Below, in pieces: positions 19,994-30,263 of a stretch of 64,000 nt of DNA. The translations under genes and the position numbers were made by a program. How positions within the stretch are numbered: position 1 is the stretch's first letter; each line of letters opens with the position of its first letter. Origin of the DNA: Elioraea tepida (lineage in GTDB: Bacteria > Pseudomonadota > Alphaproteobacteria > Acetobacterales > Acetobacteraceae); contig NZ_CP076448.1 in NCBI RefSeq assembly GCF_019203965.1, positions 1,503,001-1,567,000 on the forward strand. The letters are read 5' to 3'. The notes under the pieces are model-generated. The model ran no database searches and was not told the DNA's origin. It was given only the letters and a program-made list of their open reading frames with translations.

Positions 19994-22627
19994 ATGCCGG
20001 CCCCGACCCCGATGTTCGCGCAGTGGTTCGCCGCCAAGGCGGCGCACCCCGATGCGCTCCTGTTCTTTCGCATGGGGGATTTCTACGAGCTCTTCTTCGA
20101 AGACGCCGAAGCCGCCGCGCCTGTGCTCGACATCGCGCTGACGACCCGCGGCGAGCATGCCGGCAGGCCCGTGCCGATGTGCGGCGTGCCGGCCGCGAAC
20201 GCCGAGCCCTATCTCGCGCGCCTGATCCGCCGCGGCTTCAGGGTCGCCATCGTCGAACAGACCGAGACGCCGGAGGAGGCGAAGGCGCGCGGCCATCGCG
20301 GCCCGCTGCCGCGCGCTGTGGTGCGCGTCGTCACCCCCGGCACCGTCACCGAGGAGTCACTTCTCGAGCCGGGCCGTTCGGCCTGGATCGCCGCCGCCTC
20401 TCCGCCCGGCGAGGACGGCCTGCTCGGGCTCGCCTGGGCAGACGTCTCCACCGGCGCCTTCGCCTGCCGGAGCCTTCCTGCGCGCGACCTCGCCGGGGCA
20501 CTGGCCGCGCTCGAGCCGGCGGAGCTGCTTGTCGCCGAGGAGCAGGCGTCGGAGGCGGCGCTTGCGCCGTGGAAGGATCGCCTCGTCGCGCTTCCCGCGT
20601 CGCGCTTCCGGCCGGGCCCGGCAGAGCGACGCCTCGCCGAGGCCTATGGTGTCGCGACCCTCGAGGGGTTCGGCAGTTTCACGCCGGCCGAGCTCGCCGC
20701 CGCAGGCGCAATCATCGACTATGTGCGGTCGACCCAGGCCGGGCGGCTGCCGCTTCTGTCGCCGCTTCGACGCGAGACCGCGGGCACGACGATGGCGATC
20801 GATGTCGCCACCCGACGAAGCCTCGGCCTGACCCCAGGGGAAGGGAGCCTGCTCGAGGTGATCGACCGGACGGTGACGGCGGCAGGCGCGCGGCTTCTCG
20901 CCGCCCGGATCGCCGCCCCCTCCACGCTTTCGGCCGTGATCACCGCGCGGCACGACGCCGCCGGGTTCTTCCTCGCCGACCCGGGCACGCGGGACGACGT
21001 TCGCGCCGCGCTCCGCCGCGCCCCCGACATGGCACGGGCCTTAGGCCGGATCGGCCTCGGCCGCGGCGGGGCGCGCGATCTCGCCGCGATCCGCGACGGG
21101 CTCGACGCCGCCCGCGCGGTGCAGGCGATCCTCGCTGCCGCCACGCTGCCGCGGCCGACGCTTCTTGCCCGGGCCGAGGCGGCGCTCGACCCCGCCCCTC
21201 CGCTCGCCGAGCGTTTGCGCCGGGCGCTCGTGCCGAACCCGCCGCTGAAGGCCACGGAGGGGGAAGCGATCGCGCCCGGCTACGATGACGCACTCGATGC
21301 CGCGCGCGCCTTGCGCGACGACAGCCGGCGCGTCGTCGCCGGGCTCGAGGCCGCCTATCGGGCCGCCACCGGGATCGGCGCTCTGCGCGTGCGGCACACC
21401 GCACAGCTCGGCTACTTCGCCGAGGTGCCGGAGGCGGCGGGCTTGAGGCTGCGCGAAGCCGACCCGCCGCCGATCCCGGGCCTCGCCCACCGCCAGACCA
21501 TGGCGGGCACGATGCGCTTCGTCACCACCGAGCTCGCCGAGCTCGATTCACGGATCGCCGCCGCGGGGGCCGAGGCGGAGGCGCGCGAGGCGGCGCTGCT
21601 CGCCGCTCTCGCCGAGGCGGTTCGGGGGGAAGCGGGGGGGATTGCCGACGCGGCGGAGGCGCTCGCCGCGATCGACGTCGCCGCCGCCACCGCCGCGCTT
21701 GCCGAGGCCCAAGGCTGGTCGCGGCCCGAGATCACTGCGGACAGGGCCTTCGTGGTCGAGGAAGGGCGGCACCCGGTGGTGGAGGCGGCGCTTGCGGCAG
21801 CGGGCGGCAGTTTCGTCGCCAACGGGGTCGATCTCTCCCCTGGCGGGCGGCTGTGGCTGATCACCGGCCCGAACATGGCGGGGAAGTCGACCTTCCTGAG
21901 GCAGAACGCGCTGATCGCCATCCTCGCCCAGGCCGGGCTGTTCGTGCCGGCCAGGTCGGCGCGGATTGGCATCGTCGATCGTCTGTTCAGCCGGGTCGGC
22001 GCCTCCGATGACCTCGCGCGCGGCCGTTCGACCTTCATGGTGGAGATGGTCGAGACGGCCGCGATCCTGAACCAGGCCACTCCGGCGTCGCTCGTGATCC
22101 TCGACGAGATCGGGCGGGGGACGGCGACCTGGGACGGGCTCGCCATCGCCTGGGCGGTGCTCGAGGCGCTGCATGACCGGCTGCGCTGCCGGGCGCTGTT
22201 CGCGACCCATTTCCATGAGCTGACCGCTCTCGCCCCGCGCCTGCCGGAGCTTCGCCTTGCCCAGTTCGGCGCCCGCGAGTGGCGGGGCGAGGTCGTGTTT
22301 TTGCACGCGATCCGCCCCGGTGCCGCGGACCGGTCCTGGGGAATCGCGGTCGCGCGGCTCGCCGGGCTGCCGCGGGAGGTGACGGCGCGGGCGGCGCAGG
22401 TGCTCGCCGCCCTTGAGGAGCGGGCGCGCGGGCTGACGCCGCTTGCCGAGGAGCTGCCGCTGTTCGCCGCCGCCCCCCGTGCCCCGCCGCCGCCCGCCCT
22501 GACCCCGGTGCTCGCCGCCCTCGAGGCGGCAGACCCCGATTCCCTCTCCCCGCGCGAGGCGCACGCCCTGCTCGTCCGGCTGAAGGCGATGCTGAAGGCG
22601 CCGGATGCGTCAGAGGGCGTCGGATAG
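19994..22627 (+). CDS. mutS: DNA mismatch repair protein MutS
   Basis: MutS recognises mismatches and starts repair. The 877-residue protein has the N-terminal mismatch-binding domain with RMGDFYELFFEDA (the Phe-x-Glu wedge), connector, lever and clamp domains, and the ABC ATPase domain with GPNMAGKSTFLRQ, DEIGRGTATWDG and ATHFHELT. The ATG at 19994 gives the normal MPAPTPMFAQW start. The last 60 residues include a Pro-rich linker and a C-terminal helix typical of the dimer/tetramer region. In related genomes mutS lies next to maeB and glnD; here insertions flank both sides. Confidence 0.97.
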   Translation: MPAPTPMFAQWFAAKAAHPDALLFFRMGDFYELFFEDAEAAAPVLDIALTTRGEHAGRPVPMCGVPAANAEPYLARLIRRGFRVAIVEQTETPEEAKARGHRGPLPRAVVRVVTPGTVTEESLLEPGRSAWIAAASPPGEDGLLGLAWADVSTGAFACRSLPARDLAGALAALEPAELLVAEEQASEAALAPWKDRLVALPASRFRPGPAERRLAEAYGVATLEGFGSFTPAELAAAGAIIDYVRSTQAGRLPLLSPLRRETAGTTMAIDVATRRSLGLTPGEGSLLEVIDRTVTAAGARLLAARIAAPSTLSAVITARHDAAGFFLADPGTRDDVRAALRRAPDMARALGRIGLGRGGARDLAAIRDGLDAARAVQAILAAATLPRPTLLARAEAALDPAPPLAERLRRALVPNPPLKATEGEAIAPGYDDALDAARALRDDSRRVVAGLEAAYRAATGIGALRVRHTAQLGYFAEVPEAAGLRLREADPPPIPGLAHRQTMAGTMRFVTTELAELDSRIAAAGAEAEAREAALLAALAEAVRGEAGGIADAAEALAAIDVAAATAALAEAQGWSRPEITADRAFVVEEGRHPVVEAALAAAGGSFVANGVDLSPGGRLWLITGPNMAGKSTFLRQNALIAILAQAGLFVPARSARIGIVDRLFSRVGASDDLARGRSTFMVEMVETAAILNQATPASLVILDEIGRGTATWDGLAIAWAVLEALHDRLRCRALFATHFHELTALAPRLPELRLAQFGAREWRGEVVFLHAIRPGAADRSWGIAVARLAGLPREVTARAAQVLAALEERARGLTPLAEELPLFAAAPRAPPPPALTPVLAALEAADPDSLSPREAHALLVRLKAMLKAPDASEGVG

Positions 22628-22762
22628 GGGGCGTCGGATTCTTTTACACATGTCCAGGCACGCGTGTGTCGAGATTTGATCGTTTCGTCGAGTTTTTTAC
22701 ACTGCGGCTCGGCGTGCAGGGCGCCCCCCAGCAAGCGCTTGAATATGCTGGCGCCTCGCCTC

Positions 22763-22777
22763 TGGCGCAGCGGTTGC
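22763..22777 (+). promoter_or_regulatory. Sigma-54-type promoter for the PEP-CTERM gene
   Basis: TGGCGCAGCGGTTGC at 22763-22777 keeps the invariant GG and GC with ten bases between, and TTGCA at the -12 element. Consensus is TGGCACG-N4-TTGC; two of seven bases in the first box differ. Transcription would start near 22789, about 55 bases before the ATG. Sigma-54 control by PrsK/PrsR has been proposed for PEP-CTERM genes in other bacteria. Confidence 0.55.
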
Positions 22778-22821
22778 ATCAGCTGGGCGCCGGACAGCCG
22801 GGAGCTGTCTTGACGTCACTC

Positions 22822-22840
22822 GATCGGGCAGGGCCCGATC
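22822..22840. repeat. Perfect inverted repeat at the PEP-CTERM gene start
   Basis: GATCGGGC (22822-22829) and GCCCGATC (22833-22840) are an exact 8-bp inverted repeat with a 3-base spacer, ending three bases before the ATG at 22844. It could be an operator or an RNA hairpin that hides the ribosome site. Confidence 0.5.
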
Positions 22841-22843
22841 ACG

Positions 22844-23625
22844 ATGGAGGGGTTAGTTCGACTGACGCGATTTCTTCTCGGGGCCACGGTGCTTGACGGG
22901 CTTGCAGCCGGCGGCGCCGCCTAGGCGTCGATCATCATCAACCAGGCCGGCTGGACGGCGGCAGGGTGCGTCGGGGCGACGGCTTGCGTCGTCAACGGCG
23001 TCACCATCAGCGCGAGCGGCAATGCGGCGCAGGCAGCATCGCAGGGGCTCGTCGTGTTCCAGAACCCAGCGACGCTCTCGACCCATACGTTCAATGGCGG
23101 CACCGGGCTTGGCGTCGACTTTGCGCGCGATCCCGGCACGAACGCCACCGCCGGCGCGAACCGGGAGATCCTGTTCTCGGAAGCGATGACCTTCACCTTC
23201 GCGATGCCGGCGCGGATCGACGAGCTCGCGATCCTCTTCCTCTACGCCGAGAACCGGTTCGCGAACGACCCACCGCAGGAGGTGGCCCACATCACCGGCG
23301 ACGGCACGACCTACGCGCTGACGCTGAGCAACAGCGCCAACCCAACCGCGCCTGGGGCGTTCACCTCGGACGGGCTCGGGTCGGTGACCCCGGAGACGCC
23401 GTTCAGTCGCGGCATCTTCCGCTTCGACAGTCCGTTCGGGACCGATACATCACCGAACTGAGGCTAACGACGCCGTTCGTCGCGAACGACACCACGCGCG
23501 ACAACTCCAACTACGCGTTCCTCCGGCTCGCCGCCACCGCCATCCCCGAGCCCGCCACGTTCGGCCTGCTCGGCGCCGGCCTGATCGGGCTTGGCTTCGC
23601 CGCGCGACGCCGACGCGCGCTCTGA
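22844..23625 (+). pseudogene. PEP-CTERM sorting-domain protein, broken by a stop and a frameshift
   Basis: Reading from the ATG at 22844 gives a signal peptide (MEGLVRLTRFLLGATVLDGL, then AAGGAA) and then a TAG at 22922-22924 directly after it. The same frame continues with a convincing exported domain (ASIIINQAGWTAAGC..., DELAILFLYAENRF...) to about 23440, then runs into a stop. The next frame supplies the rest, YITELRLTTPFVAND and a perfect exosortase signal: PEPATFGLLGAGLIGLGF, then RRRR at the very end. Adding one G to the GGG at 23438-23440 joins the frames as SPFGDRYITEL. CAG to TAG would explain the nonsense codon. The intact protein would be surface-anchored via an exosortase, which is not in the window. 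The class is sure; the function is unknown. Confidence 0.85.
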
Positions 23626-23654
23626 ACCGGGGCGACTGGGGTCACGCGCTCTCC

Positions 23655-23690
23655 GGGGGTGGCGAGGCGGCTCGCCACCCCCGTCTTCTT
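23655..23690 (+). terminator. Rho-independent terminator after the PEP-CTERM gene
   Basis: GGGGGTGGCGAG (23655-23666) and CTCGCCACCCCC (23671-23682) make a perfect 12-bp stem with a GCGG loop, followed by GTCTTCTT. It insulates glnD from upstream transcription. Confidence 0.85.
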
Positions 23691-23778
23691 CGGGCGGGCG
23701 ATCCGCCCGTTCTCGCGCAGGGAGAACTGAGCGCGGCTCCCCCTTCTTCCGGACGGCCGGACATGCCTAAACTAGCCC

Positions 23779-26628
23779 ATGGATCAGCGCGTGGACGGTG
23801 GCGGCGACGGCGCCGGACGGAGTGAGCCGCCAGCCACGGCGGGCGCCGACCCGCTGCTTGCCGAGCTCGCCGCGCTGCGCGCCTCGACCGAGCCCGGTGG
23901 CCTCGACGGCGGCGTAAAGCGCGACCGCGCGCTCGCCCTGTTCCGGCGCGAGCTCGGCCGGCTTCAGGCCGACACCAAGCATCGCTTCGAGCAGGGGATG
24001 GACGGGGTGTCGGCCGCCCGACAGCTCGCCGCCGGCATGGACCGGCTGATCCGCGCCCTGCACCGCTGGACCACCACCATCGTCTTCCCCCCCGGCATCT
24101 CCTCCGCCGGCGAGGCGCTCGCGCTCGCCGCCACCGGGGGCTATGGCCGCGGCGTGCTCGCCCCCTTCTCAGACATCGACCTGCTCTTCCTCACGCCGTG
24201 GAAGGAGCCGCCGCGCACTGAGCAGGTGGTCGAGTTCATGCTCTACTTCCTGTGGGATCTCGGGCTGAAGGTCGGCCACGCCACGCGCTCGCTCGACGAG
24301 TGCATCGCTCAGGCGCGGTCGGACGCCACCGTGTTCACGAGCCTGATCGACGCCCGCTTCATCGACGGCGACCGCGCCCTGTTCGATGCGTTCCGCGACC
24401 GCTTCCGGCAGGACTGCGCGCAGAACGGCGCGGCCGCCTTCTTCGCCGCCAAGCGCGCTGAGCGCGAGGAGCGGCACCGGAAGTTCGGCGACAACGCCTT
24501 CCTCGTCGAACCGAACGTCAAGGACGGCAAAGGCGGCCTGCGCGACCTGCAGACCCTGTTCTGGATGGCCCGCTATGTCACCGGCGCAGACAGCCCCGAC
24601 GCCTTCGCCGCCGCCGGGCTGATCGGCGAGGACGAGGCCCGTGCCTGGCGGCGCGCCGCTGCCTTCCTCTGGTCGGTGCGGTTCCACCTGCACTACGCCA
24701 CCGGCCGCGCCGAGGAGCGGCTGACCTTCGACCTCCAACCGGTGATCGGCGCGGCGATGGGCTACACGCGGCACGGCCCGGTGCAGGGCGTCGAGCGGTT
24801 CATGAAGCACTACTTCCTGACCGCGCGCGAGGTGCGCCGGCTGACGCTCACGGTCGAGCCCGCGATCGAGCGCGCCGCGCTCGGCGAGCCCGCCGTGCAG
24901 CCTGACACCACGCCCGCTCTCGAGGCGGCTGGCTTCGCCCTGCTCGAGAACAAGGTTGTGCTCGCCCCGGGTCGGAGCTTCGCCGAGGAGCCGATCCTGA
25001 TGTTCCGCGCGCTGAAGGTGGCGCGCGATTCGGGCAAGGAGCTCCACCCGCTCACGCTGCGCGGGCTCGTCCGGAACGCCCGGCTTGCGGCGCGGCTGCG
25101 CGAGGACCGGGAGGCGAACGCGATCTTCCTTGACCTTCTCTCGGGCCCGGCGGACTCGCCCGCGCGGGCCGACGGCGCGCGCTGGCTCGGCACGCTCAAC
25201 CTCGCCGGCATTCTCGGCCGCTTCATCCCAGACTGGGCGAGGATCGTCGGCCAGATGCAGTTCGACACCTATCACGTCTTCACGGTCGACGAGCACACGA
25301 TCGAAGCGGTCCGCGTGCTCAACGATCTCGAGCGCGGCGCGCTTGCCGACATCGCCCCCGTCGCCTCGGCCCTGATCGGCCAGGTGCAGTCGCGCCGCGC
25401 CCTTTATGTGGCGATGATGCTGCACGACATCGCCAAGGGGCGCGAGGGGGATCATTCCGAGCTCGGCGCGGCGATCACCCAGGAGCTCGGGCCGCGGCTC
25501 GGGCTCTCGGCGGAGGAGACCGAGACCGCGTCGTGGCTCGTGCTGCACCACCTCGTGCTGAGCCAGACGGCGTTCAAGCGCGACATCGACGACCCGAAGA
25601 CGATCCTCGATCTCGCCGAGCTCGTGCAAAGCCCCGAGCGGCTCAGGCTCCTGCAGATCCTCACGGTTGCCGACATGCGCGCCGTCTCGGCCAAGGTGTG
25701 GAACAACTGGAAGGCCACACTCTTGCGCGAGATCTACTGGCGCGTGGCCGAGGTGCTCGCGGGCGGGCTGAACGTGCCGGAGCGCGACGCCCGCGTCGCC
25801 CGCGCCCGCGCGGCGGCCCGAGCGGCGCTCGCGGCGGAGGGCTTCAGCGAGGCCGAGATCGAGGCCTTCATGGCGCTCGGCTATCCCGGCTACTGGCTCG
25901 GCTTCGACCCAGCCACACATGTGCGCCACGCCCGCCTCGTGCGCGAGGCGGGACGCGATCCGCTCGCGATCCGCACCCTCGTGCTCGCCGATCGCGGCGT
26001 CACGGAAGTCACCGTCTACGCGGCCGACCACCCGGGCCTGTTCTCGAAGGTGGCGGGAGCGCTCGCGGTCGCGGGCGCCTCGATCGTCGATGCGCGGATC
26101 CACACGATGACGAACGGCATGGCGCTCGACACGTTCTGGATCCAGGACGCCGCCGGCGGCTCCTTCGACGCGCCGCACCGGATCGCCCGCCTCTCGGTGC
26201 TGATCGAGCAGGCGCTGTCGGGCCGGCTCAGGATCGCCGAGGAGATCCGCAAGGCACGCCCGCCCTCACCGCGCATGCGCGCGATCCACGTCCCCCCGCG
26301 CGTGGTGATCGACAACCACGCCTCGGCCACGCACACGGTGGTGGAGGTGAACGGGCGCGACCGGCCGGGCTTCCTGCACGACGTGACGGCGGCGATGAGC
26401 GAGCAGGGCGTGCAGATCGCCTCGGCGCACGTGACCACCTACGGGGTGCGCGCGGTCGACGTGTTCTACGTCAAGGACGTGTTCGGGCTCAAGATCGAGA
26501 ACGAGCGCAAGCTCGCGCAATTGAAGGAGGCGCTGCTCGCCGCGCTCGAGCCTCCCTCGCAGCCCGCGGCGGCGGCCCTGCCGGGCGGCGGCGTGCCGCG
26601 CCGGCGCAGCGCCGCCGGGCCCGCCTGA
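23779..26628 (+). CDS. glnD: [Protein-PII] uridylyltransferase / uridylyl-removing enzyme
   Basis: GlnD is the glutamine sensor that adds UMP to PII proteins when nitrogen is short and removes it when glutamine is high. The 949-residue protein shows the full order: nucleotidyltransferase domain with GGYGRGVLAPFSDIDLLFL (about 115-135), a central helical region, an HD domain with MMLHDIAKGREGDHSELG (about 540-555), and two C-terminal ACT domains (ADHPGLFSKVAGAL and GRDRPGFLHDVTAAM). Its target, GlnK with Tyr51, is encoded at 61.5 kb. murJ follows after 28 bases, so glnD-murJ probably form one unit. Confidence 0.97.
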   Translation: MDQRVDGGGDGAGRSEPPATAGADPLLAELAALRASTEPGGLDGGVKRDRALALFRRELGRLQADTKHRFEQGMDGVSAARQLAAGMDRLIRALHRWTTTIVFPPGISSAGEALALAATGGYGRGVLAPFSDIDLLFLTPWKEPPRTEQVVEFMLYFLWDLGLKVGHATRSLDECIAQARSDATVFTSLIDARFIDGDRALFDAFRDRFRQDCAQNGAAAFFAAKRAEREERHRKFGDNAFLVEPNVKDGKGGLRDLQTLFWMARYVTGADSPDAFAAAGLIGEDEARAWRRAAAFLWSVRFHLHYATGRAEERLTFDLQPVIGAAMGYTRHGPVQGVERFMKHYFLTAREVRRLTLTVEPAIERAALGEPAVQPDTTPALEAAGFALLENKVVLAPGRSFAEEPILMFRALKVARDSGKELHPLTLRGLVRNARLAARLREDREANAIFLDLLSGPADSPARADGARWLGTLNLAGILGRFIPDWARIVGQMQFDTYHVFTVDEHTIEAVRVLNDLERGALADIAPVASALIGQVQSRRALYVAMMLHDIAKGREGDHSELGAAITQELGPRLGLSAEETETASWLVLHHLVLSQTAFKRDIDDPKTILDLAELVQSPERLRLLQILTVADMRAVSAKVWNNWKATLLREIYWRVAEVLAGGLNVPERDARVARARAAARAALAAEGFSEAEIEAFMALGYPGYWLGFDPATHVRHARLVREAGRDPLAIRTLVLADRGVTEVTVYAADHPGLFSKVAGALAVAGASIVDARIHTMTNGMALDTFWIQDAAGGSFDAPHRIARLSVLIEQALSGRLRIAEEIRKARPPSPRMRAIHVPPRVVIDNHASATHTVVEVNGRDRPGFLHDVTAAMSEQGVQIASAHVTTYGVRAVDVFYVKDVFGLKIENERKLAQLKEALLAALEPPSQPAAAALPGGGVPRRRSAAGPA

Positions 26629-26656
26629 GGCAATAGGTCCGCCCCCCGATCGTTCC

Positions 26657-28216
26657 GTGTTGCGCAATGTCCTGACCGTCGGCGCCTGGACGGCGCTCTC
26701 CCGCGTCCTCGGCTTCGGGCGCGACATCGCGATCGCCGCGCGGCTCGGCGCCGGCGCGGAGGCGGATGCCTTCTTCGTCGCGCTGAAACTGCCCAACGTG
26801 TTCCGGCGCCTGTTCGGCGAGGGGGCCTTCGCCGCCGCCTTCGTGCCGCTCTTCGCCGGCGCGCTCGCGGGCGAGGGCGCGGCGGCAGCCAGGCGGGTGG
26901 CCGAGGGCGCGCTCTCGGTGCTGATCGCCGCGCTCGCCGTGCTGACGCTTCTCGCCATTCTCTTCATGCCCGAGGCAATGACGCTGCTCGCCCCGGGCTT
27001 CGTGGACGAGGCGTATCGTTTCGGCCTTGCCGTCGAGCTCACCCGCATCACCTTCCCCTACCTCCTCCTGATCTCGGTCGTCGCGCTGCTCTCGGGCGTG
27101 CTGAACGGGCTCGACCGCTTCGTCGCCGCGGCCGCGGCGCCGGTGCTGTTCAATCTCTGCCTGATCGCCGGCCTGTTCCTCGCCCCCGTGCTTGGCCTCG
27201 GCGGGGCGCACGGCCTCGCCTGGGGCGTGGCGGCCGCAGGCGTCGCCCAGCTTCTGCTGCTCGCCGCCGCGGTCGCGCGCGCCGGCCTGCCGCTCGCCCT
27301 GCCCCCGCCGCGGCTGACGCCCGAGGTGCGCACCCTGCTCAGGCGCATGATCCCGGGCGCGATCGGGGCAGGCGTGACACAGATCAACCTGATGATCGAC
27401 GTGATCATCGCGAGCCTGCTGCCGGAGGGGGCGATCGCCTTCCTCTACTATGCCGACCGCGTGGCGCAGCTCCCGCTCGGGGTGATCGGCACCGCGGTGG
27501 GCACCGCTCTGTTGCCCGCGCTGTCGCGCCAGCTGCGCACCGGCGAGGAGGCGCGTGCGAAAGAGACGCAGAACCGGGCGATCGAGCTCGCGTTTCTCTT
27601 CACCCTGCCGGCGGCGGCCGGGCTGATCGCGGCCGCCCTGCCGATCGTCTCCGTCCTGTTCGAACGCGGCGCCTTCGGGGCGGAGGCGTCGGTGGCGACC
27701 GCCCGCACGCTCGCCGCCTACGGGCTCGGCCTGCCGGCCTTCGTTCTCGTCAAGGTGCTCGCCCCGGGCTTCTTCGCCCGCGGCGACACGGCGACACCGG
27801 TGAAGGTCGCGGCCGGCTGCGTGGCGCTGAACCTCGCTCTGAACCTCGCCCTGGTGCGCCCGCTCGGCCATGTTGGCATCGCGCTCGCGACCTCGCTCGC
27901 GGCGTGGGCGAATGCCGGGGCGCTCGCCTGGCTGCTCCGCCGCCAGGGGCGGTGGCGCGAGGATGCGCGGCTACTGTCGCGCGGCGCGCGCATTCTGCTC
28001 GCCGCCGCGCTGATGGGGCTCACGCTGTGGGGCGCGCGGGCGGTGCTGTTCGATGACCTGCTCGCGCTGCGCCTCTACCGCTGGGGCGCCCTCGCGGGCC
28101 TGCTCGGGCTCGGGGCCGCGGCCTACGCGGCGCTTGCGCTCGCCTTGCGCGCCGCCCACCCCGCCGAGATCAAAGCCTATCTGCGTCGCCGGCGCGATCG
28201 CACTCCGCGGCCTTGA
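26657..28216 (+). CDS. murJ: Lipid II flippase MurJ
   Basis: MurJ (MviN) moves lipid II across the inner membrane for cell-wall synthesis. The 519-residue protein has about 14 membrane segments, and the N-terminus [20 protein letters not shown] followed by [21 protein letters not shown] and [20 protein letters not shown] is the family hallmark. It starts from GTG at 26657. glnD-murJ-trpS is a conserved alphaproteobacterial order. Confidence 0.96.
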   Translation: MLRNVLTVGAWTALSRVLGFGRDIAIAARLGAGAEADAFFVALKLPNVFRRLFGEGAFAAAFVPLFAGALAGEGAAAARRVAEGALSVLIAALAVLTLLAILFMPEAMTLLAPGFVDEAYRFGLAVELTRITFPYLLLISVVALLSGVLNGLDRFVAAAAAPVLFNLCLIAGLFLAPVLGLGGAHGLAWGVAAAGVAQLLLLAAAVARAGLPLALPPPRLTPEVRTLLRRMIPGAIGAGVTQINLMIDVIIASLLPEGAIAFLYYADRVAQLPLGVIGTAVGTALLPALSRQLRTGEEARAKETQNRAIELAFLFTLPAAAGLIAAALPIVSVLFERGAFGAEASVATARTLAAYGLGLPAFVLVKVLAPGFFARGDTATPVKVAAGCVALNLALNLALVRPLGHVGIALATSLAAWANAGALAWLLRRQGRWREDARLLSRGARILLAAALMGLTLWGARAVLFDDLLALRLYRWGALAGLLGLGAAAYAALALALRAAHPAEIKAYLRRRRDRTPRP

Positions 28217-28283
28217 CCGCCCCGCCGCCGCGCGGGATACGCGCCGCCCGATCCCGTCCCCTCCATCAGGACAGAGAGAGCGC

Positions 28284-29297
28284 ATGACCACGCACACGCT
28301 TCCCCGCGTCTTCTCGGGTGTGCAGCCCACCGGGAACCTGCACTTGGGCAACTATCTCGGCGCCATACGCAACTGGGTGAAGCTGCAGCATGACCACGAG
28401 TGCCTCTTCTGCGTGGTCGACCTCCACGCCATCACCGTCTGGCAGGACCCGGCGGAGCTCCGCCGCGCGACGCGCGAGGTGGCGGCGGCGATGATCGCCT
28501 GCGGCATCGATGCGGAGAAGCACATCGTCTTCCACCAGTCCGCCGTGCCGGCGCATGCCCAGCTCGCCTGGGTGTTCAACTGTGTGGCCAGGATCGGCTG
28601 GCTGAACCGGATGACGCAGTTCAAGGACAAGGCGGGCAAGGACCGCGAGGCGGCCTCGGCCGGCCTCTACGTCTATCCGAACCTGATGGCGGCCGACATC
28701 CTCGCCTACAAGGCCACGCGCGTTCCCGTCGGCGAGGACCAGAAGCAGCATCTCGAGCTCGCCAACGACATCGCGAAGAAGTTCAACCACGACACCGGCC
28801 GGGCGGTGTTCCCCGAGATCGAGCCCGTGATCCTCGGCCCCGCCGCGCGGGTGATGAGCCTCCGCGACGGGATGAAGAAGATGTCGAAGTCCGACGCCTC
28901 CGACCAGTCGCGGATCAACCTCACCGACGATGCGGATGCGATCGCGCTCAAGATCCGCCGTGCCAAGACCGACCCCGAACCCCTGCCCTCAGAGGAGGCG
29001 GGGCTCGAGGGAAGGCCGGAGGCGCGCAACCTCGTCGGCATCTACGCGGGCCTTGCCGACCTCCACCCGTCAGCGGTGCTCGCTGAGCATGGCGGCAAGC
29101 CGTTCAGCGCCTTCAAGGCGGCGCTGACCGACCTGCTCGTCGCCTCGCTTGCGCCGATCGCGGCCGAGATGCGAAGGCTGCTCGCCGAGCCGGGAGCGGT
29201 GGAGGCGATCCTGAAGCGCGGGGCGGAGCGCGCCCGTGCTCTCGCCGCCCCGACCATCGCCGAGGTCGAGGACGCGGTCGGGTTCCTCAGGGTCTAG
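28284..29297 (+). CDS. trpS: Tryptophan-tRNA ligase
   Basis: Class I aminoacyl-tRNA synthetase that charges tRNA-Trp. The 337-residue protein has the HIGH-type motif in [17 protein letters not shown] and the KMSKS loop in [13 protein letters not shown], with a normal length for bacterial TrpS. The ATG at 28284 follows an AGAGAGAG ribosome site. It is third in the glnD-murJ-trpS run, 67 bases after murJ. Confidence 0.97.
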   Translation: MTTHTLPRVFSGVQPTGNLHLGNYLGAIRNWVKLQHDHECLFCVVDLHAITVWQDPAELRRATREVAAAMIACGIDAEKHIVFHQSAVPAHAQLAWVFNCVARIGWLNRMTQFKDKAGKDREAASAGLYVYPNLMAADILAYKATRVPVGEDQKQHLELANDIAKKFNHDTGRAVFPEIEPVILGPAARVMSLRDGMKKMSKSDASDQSRINLTDDADAIALKIRRAKTDPEPLPSEEAGLEGRPEARNLVGIYAGLADLHPSAVLAEHGGKPFSAFKAALTDLLVASLAPIAAEMRRLLAEPGAVEAILKRGAERARALAAPTIAEVEDAVGFLRV

Positions 29298-29320
29298 GCG
29301 GGGCCCCGCGGCCGCGCGCG

Positions 29321-30250
29321 ATGGCGGTGCGCTCGGCCTATCTCGCGGCCGAGGGGTTCGAGGCGCCGCTTGCCGAGGAGCTCGCCCGGCGCGGCGCGTC
29401 GGTCGAGGCATGGCACGGGCGGCTCGCGCTCAGCCCAGACCCGCCTGTGCCGGCCGCCTGGGCGCTGAACACCTGGACGGCGCCCGAGGCGATCCCGATC
29501 GCCTCGATCGGCGAGGCGGCGAAGCGCCTGCGCGCGCTCGGGCGGAACTGGGCGGCCTACGCACCGGCCCACTACCGGAGGGCGGCGCTGATCACCGCCC
29601 GCCTTCCGCATGTCTCGGCAAAGCCCCTTGCCTTCCCGGCGGCGGCGCCCGCCTCTCCGCTCGGCTCCTTCACCCTGCTCGAGCCGTGGCTTCTGCTCGC
29701 AAGCCCCGCCTGCACCTCGCCCTTCCCGAATGGCGAGGCACGCTTCGTCGAGGACCGCGAGGGCCCGCCCTCGCGCGCCTATCTCAAGCTCTGGGAGGCG
29801 CTCGCGCTCTGGCGCCGCTGGCCGCACCCTGGCGAGACCTGCCTCGATTTCGGCGCCTCTCCGGGGGGCTGGACCTGGGCGCTCGCGCGTCTCGGCGCGC
29901 GCGTCATCGCCGTCGACAAGGCGCCGCTCGAGCCCGCGATCGCCGCGATGCCGGGTGTCACGGTGCTGCGGCAGAGCGCGTTTGCGATCGCGCCCGAGCG
30001 CTGGCGCGCCGAGAACGGTGTTGCGGACTGGCTCGTGTGCGACGTGGTCGCCTACCCGAAGCGGATACTGCGGCTTCTGCGGGCCTGGATCGCCGCCGGG
30101 GCGGCGCGGCGGATCGTCTGCACGCTGAAGTTCCAGGGCGAGGGAGACCATGCGGTGGCCGACGAGGCGGCGGCGATTCCGGGCGCTTCCGTGCGCCACC
30201 TCTGGCACAACCGGCACGAGCTCACGGTCACCTGGCAGTCCCCCGGCTGA
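29321..30250 (+). CDS. RlmM-like / FtsJ-fold SAM-dependent RNA 2'-O-methyltransferase
   Basis: The 309-residue protein has an N-terminal THUMP-like region and a Rossmann methyltransferase domain with the SAM loop CLDFGASPGGWTWALARLG (about 184-202). A complete K-D-K-E catalytic set is visible: K in AYLKLWEAL, D in LVCDVVAYP, K in CTLKFQGEG and E in NRHELTV. This is the layout of RlmM, which methylates the 2'-O of C2498 in 23S rRNA in E. coli, but the protein is shorter than E. coli RlmM (366). The rRNA target is therefore probable, not certain. It lies 23 bases after trpS and may be co-transcribed. Confidence 0.8.
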   Translation: MAVRSAYLAAEGFEAPLAEELARRGASVEAWHGRLALSPDPPVPAAWALNTWTAPEAIPIASIGEAAKRLRALGRNWAAYAPAHYRRAALITARLPHVSAKPLAFPAAAPASPLGSFTLLEPWLLLASPACTSPFPNGEARFVEDREGPPSRAYLKLWEALALWRRWPHPGETCLDFGASPGGWTWALARLGARVIAVDKAPLEPAIAAMPGVTVLRQSAFAIAPERWRAENGVADWLVCDVVAYPKRILRLLRAWIAAGAARRIVCTLKFQGEGDHAVADEAAAIPGASVRHLWHNRHELTVTWQSPG

Positions 30251-30263
30251 GCCGTCTCTCCGT

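Noticed and set aside
22922-22924. TAG read through as an unusual amino acid
   Set aside because: There is no selenocysteine or pyrrolysine context, and a separate frameshift also breaks the gene. A pseudogene explains both.
24169-26178. Minus-strand open frame of 669 codons inside glnD
   Set aside because: Complement of glnD, with no recognisable fold and an implausible composition.
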